From: Stutzerimonas stutzeri
GTDB lineage: Bacteria; Pseudomonadota; Gammaproteobacteria; Pseudomonadales; Pseudomonadaceae
Assembly: GCF_009789555.1 (NCBI RefSeq)
Contig: NZ_CP046902.1
Span: 4,232,001-4,296,000 of the forward strand
Direction of reading: 5' to 3'
DNA: 64,000 nt
Of the stretch, positions 7,799 through 14,941 are shown piece by piece. The notes beneath the pieces are model-generated. The model did no database searches. It had not been told where the DNA came from and saw nothing but the letters and a program-made list of their open reading frames with translations. The translations under genes and the position numbers were made by a program. How positions within the stretch are numbered: position 1 is the first letter of the stretch; every line of letters starts with the position of its first letter.

Positions 7799-8191
7799 TC
7801 ATCCCACTCTTGCCGCCGAGGGCTCGGGAGCGCGGGAGGGAAAAGCTCTCCCACACTCCCGAGCGGAGGCTGTTTCGGTTCGTGCCGGGTCAAGGGTGCG
7901 CTCTGCCCGTGCTTCCGTTTGTCCGAACGGTGAAGCGTGTTCGGACAAGCCGGGAGCGCGGCCCTGGACCTGTTCGGCTTCGTGTTGAGCCTGATAACGA
8001 TCAGCAACATAGCGACGCAGTTCGACAAGGGTCCGGTGCTTCGTTGGCTCGCTGCCATCCAACGGGATGAATAGCGGAACATCGCGGCGATAGGTGACGT
8101 GCCCGTACAGCTCCCCGCCAACGGTCAGCTCTCGACCGATTTCATCCCATGTAGGCGCCGCGATACGGACCTGCAGGCGCTTACGTCCTAC
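7799..8191 (-). CDS. unknown early phage protein, start codon unclear
   Basis: From about 8191 leftward the frame reads as a believable protein (GRKRLQVRIAAPTWDEIGR..., then GELYGHVTYRRDVPLFIPL) with an Arg/Glu/Pro-rich C-terminus. It begins right at the stop of the upstream gene at 8188, but no ATG, GTG or TTG lies in this frame there. The frame stays open to 8575, but that upstream part only shadows the 111-residue gene. The possibilities are a non-AUG start with translational coupling, a frameshift from the upstream gene, or decay. The function is unknown. Confidence 0.5.
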   Translation of the reverse strand, partial: VGRKRLQVRIAAPTWDEIGRELTVGGELYGHVTYRRDVPLFIPLDGSEPTKHRTLVELRRYVADRYQAQHEAEQVQGRAPGLSEHASPFGQTEARAERTLDPARTETASARECGRAFPSRAPEPSAARVG

Positions 8192-8523
8192 TCCACCAGA
8201 TCGAACGGTTCGTGAATCGGCACGTAGGGCGTGGGCTTGCCGGTGTCGAGCACAACGCTCCAGTACTTCGGCGGTCGGTCGGGTGGCGCGTGTTTCTCGC
8301 AGGTAGAGGCCGGTATCACCGCCCATTCCGAGGCCAGGACTGTCCAGACACCAGCGATTTTGCCCATGCGTGTGGCGCGAATCGGCTGAACAGATGCGGG
8401 GCGGCATTGGGCGCAGGGTGTGGACCGGGAGCGAGCGGGTTTCGCCACTTCGCGTCGGGACCAGCAGACAGAGCAGTCGCAGTGCTCGGGGTGCGGCAGC
8501 CGCATATAGGTCGACAGGCTCAT
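8188..8523 (-). CDS. Cys-pair phage early protein, unknown
   Basis: This 111-residue protein starts MSLSTYMRLPHPEHCDCSVC. It has CDCSVCW followed by CAQC, a possible zinc site, and ends EPFDLVE. A strong AGGGGAGGGG ribosome site stands seven to eight bases before the ATG at 8521-8523; another ATG closer to that site would use a different, less protein-like frame. It lies between the excisionase-like gene and the gene of unclear start, the early region of the phage. I recognise no family. Confidence 0.65.
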   Translation of the reverse strand: MSLSTYMRLPHPEHCDCSVCWSRREVAKPARSRSTPCAQCRPASVQPIRATRMGKIAGVWTVLASEWAVIPASTCEKHAPPDRPPKYWSVVLDTGKPTPYVPIHEPFDLVE

Positions 8524-8562
8524 ACGTCATCCCCTCCCCTGGCTTTCCGTAGGCGGCGCGGA

Positions 8563-8778
8563 TCATGCCGTCCACTCCTGTTCCAACAGCCAGCTACGCA
8601 GCAGCGCACTGTTAATCATGCGGCGCTTGCCGAGCTTTACGGTGGGGAGTACGCCCCGGTAGACCCAGGCGCGGGCCATGGAGCACGTCAGGCCGTTGCG
8701 TTCCGCCCAGGATTCGACGGTTTCCACGTCCTGCTGTGGGCCAATCAGCTTTGAAGGTTCTAGCTCTTCCAGTTCCAT
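8563..8778 (-). CDS. excisionase-like small helix-turn-helix protein
   Basis: This 71-residue protein contains VESWAERNGLTCSMARAWVYRGVLPTVKLGKRRMIN (read in parts, residues about 20-56), which fits the winged-helix excisionase / MerR-like helix-turn-helix pattern, including the charged turn before the C-terminal helix. It is the first minus-strand gene of the prophage and divergent from the repressor. In Pf4 the equivalent gene (xisF4) both directs excision and switches on replication. The same dual role is likely here but not shown by the sequence. Confidence 0.78.
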   Translation of the reverse strand: MELEELEPSKLIGPQQDVETVESWAERNGLTCSMARAWVYRGVLPTVKLGKRRMINSALLRSWLLEQEWTA

Positions 8779-8810
8779 GCTCGTTCCGTCACTATTCGTG
8801 TCAATACATA

Positions 8811-8880
8811 CGGATTGACCCTATCCGTTTTGACTAGAGTCGAAACGAATCATATTCAGATAGAGTCAAATTGGATAGAG
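8811..8880. promoter_or_regulatory. divergent promoter/operator region of the prophage switch
   Basis: Between the excisionase-like and repressor genes are several symmetric elements. CGGAT and ATCCG flank seven bases at 8811-8827, and an imperfect palindrome with half-sites CGTTTTGACT and AGTCGAAACG covers 8826-8847. A related TAGAGTC(G/A)AA element recurs at 8835 and 8861. A plus-strand promoter may use TTGACT (8830-8835) with TATTCA 17 bases downstream. This is where the lysogeny repressor would be expected to bind. Confidence 0.65.
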
Positions 8881-8900
8881 CTTACTTAGATCAATTTGGA

Positions 8901-9176
8901 ATGATAAAAGACAGAGTTATAACAGTCCTCAAGCACAGCGGACTAAAGCTGCCGCAACTCGAGCAGCTGACCGGAATCAGTCGCTATACATGGAGCAACT
9001 TGAAAAACCCTGCCAAATCTCGAGAAATCAAAGCTGATGAAATCGAGGCAGTCGTCAAGCTGTATCCACAATTTGCACTTTGGATAGTCAGCGGCAACAT
9101 CCATCCTGAATGCGGGCAAACGAGCCCTGAATACGAGTCCGCCCATTCAAACTTGTCCAATCGAAGCGCGGGATAG
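8901..9176 (+). CDS. prophage repressor-like helix-turn-helix protein
   Basis: From the ATG at 8901 the protein has 91 residues and contains a Cro/CI-type helix-turn-helix (LPQLEQLTGISRYTWSNLKN). Its place, divergent from the excisionase-like gene at the prophage's right side, equals that of the Pf4 repressor gene. An upstream in-frame TTG at 8871 would add MDRAYLDQFG but overlaps the operator repeats; neither start has a good ribosome site, so the start is uncertain. It probably controls both phage replication and its own expression. Confidence 0.75.
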   Translation: MIKDRVITVLKHSGLKLPQLEQLTGISRYTWSNLKNPAKSREIKADEIEAVVKLYPQFALWIVSGNIHPECGQTSPEYESAHSNLSNRSAG

Positions 9177-9237
9177 CGATTACCACTGAAGTAGCTGTGC
9201 GCTGGTACGCTCGAATAAGGAAATAAGGGCATTTAAT

Positions 9238-9858
9238 ATGAATGAATCAGCCGACTTTGATTTTTATTTTATCTGGAATTTCTTAAAAACTTTCCTTAAT
9301 ACACTCCATAGCTTCGGAACAAATTCATCCAACTATGGTTCATTGGTGGCGGCTGTCCTCGCAGCAATGATTACCGCCTTGGTGATTTTCCTCATCAAAG
9401 AGAGCCGGATTCCAGCATCTAGATTCTGCGGAGTCTTCTATCTTGAAACAATAACTATAGAAACCGCTTACAACCCCTTCAAAGATATGCGAACCTTCAG
9501 AACAATAATAATGTTTACTGACGGCCACTTCATTCAAGGTACATCAGAACGAACTGGCGAGATAAGTAGAGAAGGATCAGCCGAGCACATTGGAGATAAA
9601 AGATGCCGCGGCATTGTCAATGGCCGCATAGAGAAAAACTATACCCGGGGGAGCGTATTGCATTTGCAAATAGTCGAACAAGGCAGAAAACGGGACTCTT
9701 CAATTTACCTGAAAATCCCGATCAGTACATTTGAAAGAAAAGGAGCGCTGACGGGGAGATTCTACACCACGGCTGCCAACTCATCTGGAGACGTGTTGTG
9801 GCAACGACAATCATTCGAAGATCATCCTTCTATATCTCTACTCTCCCAATCTTCATAG
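9238..9858 (+). CDS. unknown single-span membrane protein, cargo gene
   Basis: This 206-residue protein has an N-terminal membrane helix (VAAVLAAMITALVIFLIKES, about residues 37-56) and a C-terminal domain with many beta-like alternations (GVFYLETITIE, HLQIVEQGRK, SIYLKIPIS). I recognise no family. The gene is AT-richer than the chromosome and starts the cargo block. Its 3' end overlaps the following transglycosylase gene by 61 bases, which suggests that the two products are made together. It could be a sensor or anchor partner. Confidence 0.7.
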   Translation: MNESADFDFYFIWNFLKTFLNTLHSFGTNSSNYGSLVAAVLAAMITALVIFLIKESRIPASRFCGVFYLETITIETAYNPFKDMRTFRTIIMFTDGHFIQGTSERTGEISREGSAEHIGDKRCRGIVNGRIEKNYTRGSVLHLQIVEQGRKRDSSIYLKIPISTFERKGALTGRFYTTAANSSGDVLWQRQSFEDHPSISLLSQSS

Positions 9859-10433
9859 TCGCCGCGATAACCAGACTATTACGTTACAATTCTTTAATTA
9901 TTGATTACGAGAAATGCGCCAAACTAATAAATAGCATAGATTTAGATATTGAAATTATCAATCAAAACCTGATTCAGACACTTGTGGCAGCGGAAGACCA
10001 TAGAAACGACATGCATTATGGCATCGATCAGCTTTCAGTCATTCGAGTGATCATACTCAGATTTCTAACTGGAAAAGTGCAGGGCGCAAGCACCATTGAA
10101 CAGCAATTTGTACGTACTGTTAGCGGGAGATATGAGCGGACAATTCGGAGAAAGCTTAGAGAACAGGTGCTTTCAGTGATGATTGGCCGTGACTTTAGCA
10201 AAAAAGAAATATGCACCTCTTATATGTCATGTGCTTTTTTTGGCAGCGGCCTCATCGGTGCAGAAGGTATCCGGTCCATCAAACAAAAACCAGAATACCT
10301 AGGCGATGAGTCGGTTATAGCGTGCTTAAAATATCCCATGCCTCTAAACCCCACGAAAGAATACCTTGAAATTTACTTTCAACGAGTTATTCATATTCAA
10401 CGTCTGAAGGCGTCCTATGATAAAACGCCATAA
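9798..10433 (+). CDS. GT51 peptidoglycan transglycosylase-domain protein, cargo gene
   Basis: This 211-residue protein has an N-terminal membrane helix (about residues 12-27) and a short GT51 domain like monofunctional glycosyltransferases (MtgA) that polymerise lipid II. Readable motifs are EDHRNDMHYGID (catalytic Glu66; the usual Phe is Asn70), GASTIEQQ (96-103; the usual second Thr is Glu101), RRKLRE (second Glu122) and SYMSCAFFGSGLIGAEG. Both catalytic glutamates are kept, so activity is possible. The GTG at 9798 has CTGGAG at good distance. There is no transpeptidase domain. It lies inside the prophage cargo and overlaps the upstream membrane protein gene. It may alter the wall for virion export or block competing phages; both are inference. 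Confidence 0.85.
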   Translation: MATTIIRRSSFYISTLPIFIVAAITRLLRYNSLIIDYEKCAKLINSIDLDIEIINQNLIQTLVAAEDHRNDMHYGIDQLSVIRVIILRFLTGKVQGASTIEQQFVRTVSGRYERTIRRKLREQVLSVMIGRDFSKKEICTSYMSCAFFGSGLIGAEGIRSIKQKPEYLGDESVIACLKYPMPLNPTKEYLEIYFQRVIHIQRLKASYDKTP

Positions 10434-10480
10434 AGGGAACAGATTTATTAACGGGCCCGATCACTAAGCAAGGAGGCGAT

Positions 10481-11191
10481 ATGAAATCGGAATGGGACGA
10501 TGCACCGGAATACCTGCGCAGCAGGAAGAAGCAAGGGCCATGGCGATTCCTCGCGATACTTGGAATTGGTTCAGCTGTCATTACGGCACTGGCATTGACG
10601 TTCGGAAAGCCGATCGTGCTGGACCTGAACCAGATCAAACAGGGCATTCATGTCGGCGGCAAGCCTCTATTTAGGCCAGAGCCAGCACAGCCCATGCAGC
10701 CGATTAGCCAGCCGTCCGTTGCAAACCACGAAGCCTCAGCATTAGAACCGACACCTGCGCCCCAGCAGCATCAGCTGAGCCAGGAAGAAATCGAGTCGTT
10801 CGCGGAGCGTTCGGCGGAGGCAACGCAGTCTCGCCAAACATCATTCAATGACGAAAACTACACCCCCCGCCCCGCCGCCAACACGATGCAGCCACCACCG
10901 GCCCGCTATTACGCTTCCAATTCGTCCAACAACACTCGGAAGCGCTCAGTAAGCCGTGAGACTCATCTCAGCAACTGGAGCTGGGAGATTGGCCACAATA
11001 AGCAGCGCGTCGGAGGTCAGTTCCAGTGGACGGTCGTAAACGACCAGATCGACTTCAGTAGCGTGTGCCAAAACTACAAACGCGGCTCGCTGATCTATCG
11101 CGACTGCCGTAAAGGTGCAAAGGTTGCGTTCAAGAAAATGTGCAGCCGATACGAACCTGCTTGCGCCGCAACAAACAATTTTCTGCCTTGA
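10481..11191 (+). CDS. membrane-anchored Pro/Gln-rich protein with Cys-rich C-terminus, unknown
   Basis: This 236-residue protein starts behind a strong AAGGAGG site. A cytoplasmic start (residues 1-20) is followed by a membrane helix (FLAILGIGSAVITALALTFG), a long Pro/Gln/Ala-rich spacer (about 65-150) and a compact C-terminal domain with four cysteines (SSVCQ, RDCRK, KMCSR, PACAA) that would be periplasmic and could form disulfides. I recognise no family. It follows the transglycosylase gene by 47 bases, and the block reads as one transcription unit. Confidence 0.72.
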   Translation: MKSEWDDAPEYLRSRKKQGPWRFLAILGIGSAVITALALTFGKPIVLDLNQIKQGIHVGGKPLFRPEPAQPMQPISQPSVANHEASALEPTPAPQQHQLSQEEIESFAERSAEATQSRQTSFNDENYTPRPAANTMQPPPARYYASNSSNNTRKRSVSRETHLSNWSWEIGHNKQRVGGQFQWTVVNDQIDFSSVCQNYKRGSLIYRDCRKGAKVAFKKMCSRYEPACAATNNFLP

Positions 11192-11227
11192 CCAGCATTA
11201 ACATTCTTTTATTTATACGGCCGCCTT

Positions 11228-12337
11228 ATGTTGACAGATAAAGAAGCAATCACATCATTTGCAAGATCTGTGGAAGATCTCTTAAAGAAGGTCGAAAACT
11301 CACCAAACTTACGCCACTCCCAACTAGCTGACACGCTGAGGGAAACAATAGCTTTCTTCAGAAACAACTCATACAACGACCTAAAACACACGGAATGGCT
11401 ACAAGAACTAGACATCTATTCTAGTTTATTAATTGGGCACCTCGAACAGCTTAGCGAAGCGAAACTAAGAGGTGAAATTATCGCTTCGAGATCTCGCCTT
11501 CTCAAAGAAATCAGACTTAGTCTTAAACCGTTTATTCACAGCCATTTTGACCTCGAAAACCAAGACGAAGGCTATGCAAGCAAAAAAGAGCTTGAAATAC
11601 TGGCGGGACGCGCAAGAGAATTAATCAGGCAAATGTCCTCACGCCTATCTGAAGTCGACAGAATCAAGCAAACAACGAGTGAAATAATTGGGCGCTCGGA
11701 TGCGGATATCAAAGCCTTAGCGCACCGCATAGATGAAATAGAAATAGCAGCAGAAGAAAAGCTGGCCAAAGTTGAGAGACTTCTAGATATTACAATTGAC
11801 AGCACCATAGACAAAGAAAAACAAATAAATAAAGTTTTGGGCCATGTTTCAGGTAGAGTCATATCGGGAGACTTTGAGAAAAACGCAAGCGAAGAGCGTG
11901 ACATTGCAAACATCCTTCGCTACGGCTCCATATTTTGCATGGTTTTAATTATTGGAATCGCTGGATATTCCTTTTTAGAAACAACTACATCTGATTTCGA
12001 CTGGACGGAGCAACTAAGCAGATTTGTTCTTATGATATTACTTTCGATACCAGCAGCCTATCTAGCTCGCGAGTCAGAAAAACATCGCCAACAGCAATAT
12101 AGTCATTTACAGAAGTCGCTTGACCTCAATACTGCAACTCCATTCCTGTCATCCCTACCTGAAGATGAACAGCATAAGCTCAAAATGCAGATTGCCGCAA
12201 AATTATTCCTGACCAATAATATTTCTGACACCAAGGACAGCTTTCCAATAAATACTCATGAACTGCTAATGGAATTATTAAGCAAGATTGATATTCAAAG
12301 GTCTGATCAGCCTGAAAGCCACGCTAAAAAGTCCTAA
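11228..12337 (+). CDS. coiled-coil membrane protein, unknown cargo gene
   Basis: This 369-residue protein has a long helical, heptad-rich region (about residues 75-225, rich in Glu, Lys, Leu and Ile), two membrane helices (SIFCMVLIIGIAGYSFL near 232-250 and FVLMILLSIPAAYLA near 267-282) and a cytoplasmic C-terminal tail. I recognise no family. The layout of coiled coil plus two spans is seen in membrane effectors and sensors of phage-defence systems, but that is only an analogy. It is the last cargo gene before the tRNA fragment that ends the element, and it is clearly AT-richer than the chromosome. Confidence 0.72.
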   Translation: MLTDKEAITSFARSVEDLLKKVENSPNLRHSQLADTLRETIAFFRNNSYNDLKHTEWLQELDIYSSLLIGHLEQLSEAKLRGEIIASRSRLLKEIRLSLKPFIHSHFDLENQDEGYASKKELEILAGRARELIRQMSSRLSEVDRIKQTTSEIIGRSDADIKALAHRIDEIEIAAEEKLAKVERLLDITIDSTIDKEKQINKVLGHVSGRVISGDFEKNASEERDIANILRYGSIFCMVLIIGIAGYSFLETTTSDFDWTEQLSRFVLMILLSIPAAYLARESEKHRQQQYSHLQKSLDLNTATPFLSSLPEDEQHKLKMQIAAKLFLTNNISDTKDSFPINTHELLMELLSKIDIQRSDQPESHAKKS

Positions 12338-12475
12338 GGAGATAATATTCCGGTGGAGGTATAGGTGTCGAAAAACTGTCGAAATCACTGTGACGCATTG
12401 CGACGAAACGAGCAGTTGGATCAGCCGGAAACCCCCGTAACGACACGCTTTGAGACGGAACGACACACCAAGCAA

Positions 12476-12503
12476 AAGGGTTCGATTCCCTTCGCCCGCT
12501 CCA
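12476..12503 (+). other. 3' tRNA fragment, right attachment site of the prophage
   Basis: The 28 bases form a complete tRNA T-arm (stem AAGGG / CCCTT, seven-base loop TTCGATT), then the acceptor 3' strand CGCCCGC and TCCA. No D-arm or anticodon arm precedes it. A discriminator T and the GCGGGCG-type acceptor suggest tRNA-Gly, the usual integration target of some Pf phages. It is the tRNA end displaced when the element inserted, so the intact tRNA is predicted to the left of the window. Confidence 0.85.
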
Positions 12504-12511
12504 GACAACAC

Positions 12512-12540
12512 GAGGCCTCTAGCGAGGCCTCTTTTTTTTT
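12512..12540 (+). terminator. rho-independent terminator downstream of the tRNA fragment
   Basis: GAGGCCTC, a TAGC loop and a second GAGGCCTC are followed by nine T residues. It is probably the original terminator of the tRNA gene, now separated from it by the prophage. Confidence 0.9.
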
Positions 12541-13052
12541 GGTGATAGTTACGGCAACAGTTTTGGCCTTTCAAATCCGCCGCAGTGATACCAACTCCGT
12601 AGTAACAAGCCATACCAAACCAGCGGCGGCTGGAAAGCCCGGCAAAAATATCGGCAGCGATACAACGCCACATGATTTCGCTGCCGCGCCGGTGTTTCAT
12701 GACCAATCTCGTACCAACGGGACGCCTACACGAGGGCGAAACCTCTTCCGTTAGCTGTACGACGTCGAGCGTAGTCTTGGCTGCTACGTAGGCTGCCGTT
12801 GCTTGGAGCAGAGGCAGCCGACCAGGGATGGCGGTTGCGTGAATGATGACGGCCTCGCGTCGCGCCAGCATGTTTTTGGAGCAGGGCGCAATCCAGGCGC
12901 AGCCGGAAACAGATTGAGTCATGACCGAGCGAGTCCGGAGTCAGCTCTGCCGATGCTCGCCCCCTAAATCACGAAATGGCGATGGCCAACTTCATCTAGC
13001 CCTGCAGCCACTTCAATATCTCCAGGCAGGCTGACCAGTGAGCAGGAGGGTG
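12541..13052. other. 512-base gap between prophage end and iron ABC operon
   Basis: Both strands contain open frames, but none has a family-like sequence or a good ribosome site. The long minus-strand frame also reads through the tRNA fragment. No terminator-like hairpin for the ABC operon was noticed. The stretch may hold decayed sequence. Confidence 0.4.
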
Positions 13053-13892
13053 TTACGCATCTGGCTGATCTTTTGATCGTGTGATCGCCGAGATTACGGG
13101 AGTGCCGTGCAAGGGATCGCGTAGCAAAATGCATTGGATACCATAGAGGGACTCGACCAGGCTCGGCGTCACGACCACGTCCGGGGCACCTTCCGCAATG
13201 ACGCGCCCCCCCTCCATGGCCACCAGATGATCGGCGTAGCGGCAGGCACTCGTCAGGTCGTGCACGACCATGACGATGGTTTTTCCCGCTGCCGCTAGCT
13301 GGCGAATGAGCTCGAACACCTCAATCTGATGCCCGAGGTCTAGCGCTGAAGTAGGCTCATCGAGCAGTAGCAACGGCGTGTCCTGCGCGATGGCCATGGC
13401 GATCCAGGCGCGCTGGCGTTGGCCCCCAGACATTGATTGCAACGGGCGATCTGCCAACTCCGTCAAATCGGCGACGTGCAGGGCGGCGTCGACAACAGCC
13501 TGATCGTGTTCACTCCATTGCTGCAGCAGCCTTTGGTGCGGTTGACGACCAAAGCGGATCAGTTCGGCAACGGTAAGACCATCTGGTGCACTGGCTTCCT
13601 GGGGGAGCAGTGCCAACTGTTGCGCCACTTCGCGAGTCGGCAGTTGGGTAATGGCCTTGCCATTAAGCAGCACGGCGCCGCTGTTGGGTTTATGCAGGCG
13701 TGCGAGGCCGGCTAGCAGCGTGGACTTGCCGCAACCGTTGGGCCCGACGATGGCCGTCACCTTGCCCTTGGGCAATAGCAGGTCCAGCCCTTCGATGATC
13801 GGTGAGCCACCGTAGCCCATGCAGAGGGCGCTGGCCTCCAGCCGAACGTCAATGGCGCTTCGCTCTGTGAGAATGCTGGGAAGTTTGCTCAT
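13053..13892 (-). CDS. iron-chelate ABC transporter ATP-binding protein (FecE/FepC type)
   Basis: This 279-residue ATPase powers uptake of a ferric siderophore or similar chelate. Walker A (GPNGCGKST), signature (MSGGQRQRAW), Walker B (LLLLDEPTSALD) and the H-loop (VMVVHDLT) are all present. The start is the ATG at 13890-13892, which overlaps the upstream permease stop (ATGA); an upstream in-frame extension only overlaps the permease. It is the last gene of the four-gene operon. The substrate cannot be decided from the sequence. Confidence 0.92.
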   Translation of the reverse strand: MSKLPSILTERSAIDVRLEASALCMGYGGSPIIEGLDLLLPKGKVTAIVGPNGCGKSTLLAGLARLHKPNSGAVLLNGKAITQLPTREVAQQLALLPQEASAPDGLTVAELIRFGRQPHQRLLQQWSEHDQAVVDAALHVADLTELADRPLQSMSGGQRQRAWIAMAIAQDTPLLLLDEPTSALDLGHQIEVFELIRQLAAAGKTIVMVVHDLTSACRYADHLVAMEGGRVIAEGAPDVVVTPSLVESLYGIQCILLRDPLHGTPVISAITRSKDQPDA

Positions 13893-14941
13893 GAGAGGGT
13901 CCGAGAAGGTTGGCGTAGCAAGATCCAGATCAGATACGGCCCGCCTACGATGGCCATGATGATGCCGACCGGGATCTCGATTGGCGCGAACAAGGTGCGA
14001 CCCACCCAATCGGCGATGATCATTAACAGCGCACCGCTAAGCGCAGCGTTGATTACCGGTACTCCGTATTGTCGGCACAAGTAACGAGCCATCTCCGGTG
14101 CGACCAGTGCGATCAACCCGACCGGGCCGACTACTGCAACTGCAAGCGCAGTCAGCCACACGGTCAACATGAGCGTCAGTAGTCGCATCAACTGCAGGCG
14201 CGTACCAAGGCCGATTGCGACGTTGTCAGAGAACCGCATCAGCGCCAGGGAACGGCTCAGCAGCTTGGCCGCTGGGAGGCCGACCGCCAAGCCTATACCT
14301 AACAGGAGCACCGATTGAGCGGGGCGTGCATTTAGGCTCCCGACCGTCCACGGGTAAGCGGCGTTGGCGGCATCGATGTCAGTACGCGCCAGCATCAGGT
14401 TCGTCAGTGCACCGAAGAGCACGCCGATGGCGATGCCCACGACGATGAAGCGATAACCCCGCGCGCCGGAGCCCATTGCTAGAGCGAACGTCAGCGCTGC
14501 GGCCGTGGCTGCACCGGACAAGGCCAGCATCGACGGGGCGATGCTGGTCGGAATCGCTACGATAGACGCGACGGCAAAAGCGGTCGCACCGTCGTCTATG
14601 CCGATAACACCCGGTGTTGCCAACCGGTTGCGTGCCAACGTCTGTAACAGGCAGCCCGCAGCACCAAGGGCCGCTCCGCTCAGCAAGCCAGCAATTAGCC
14701 GGGGCAGGCGCAACTCGCGGACGAGCAGAAGGTGCACCGGTTCGCCGTCGCCCAAGACCGCACGCAATGCTTGCCAGTGGCTCAGCCCCGGCGAGCCCAC
14801 GGCAAGCAACCAGGCCACCGTAAATATCAGAGCCAGACACAGGCAAACGCCAACCAGCATGCTGCGCCGGTGGATGAGGAAGGACAGCGAGGCAATCCGC
14901 AGCAGGGTATGGCCTTCTGAGAATGTGGATGCTTGAGTCAT
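13889..14941 (-). CDS. FecCD-family iron-chelate permease, second subunit
   Basis: This 350-residue, very hydrophobic protein has about nine to ten membrane helices and the FecCD-family stretches RELRLPRLIAGLLSGAALG and GPVGLIALVAPEMAR, the latter near the ATPase-coupling region. It pairs with the upstream permease, with a four-base overlap, to form the channel of a BtuCD-like importer. Its stop overlaps the ATPase start. The N-terminus (about 30 residues before the first helix) is a little longer than in many relatives. Confidence 0.9.
   Translation of the reverse strand: MTQASTFSEGHTLLRIASLSFLIHRRSMLVGVCLCLALIFTVAWLLAVGSPGLSHWQALRAVLGDGEPVHLLLVRELRLPRLIAGLLSGAALGAAGCLLQTLARNRLATPGVIGIDDGATAFAVASIVAIPTSIAPSMLALSGAATAAALTFALAMGSGARGYRFIVVGIAIGVLFGALTNLMLARTDIDAANAAYPWTVGSLNARPAQSVLLLGIGLAVGLPAAKLLSRSLALMRFSDNVAIGLGTRLQLMRLLTLMLTVWLTALAVAVVGPVGLIALVAPEMARYLCRQYGVPVINAALSGALLMIIADWVGRTLFAPIEIPVGIIMAIVGGPYLIWILLRQPSRTLS

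Noticed and set aside
7799..8575. A single 258-residue frame covering the whole early region
   Set aside because: Its first half is a shadow of the 111-residue Cys-pair gene, which has a better ribosome site and more protein-like composition; only the second half looks coding.
12278..12922. A minus-strand open frame of 214 codons after the prophage
   Set aside because: It reads through the tRNA fragment and its terminator, lacks a ribosome site and matches no family by eye.
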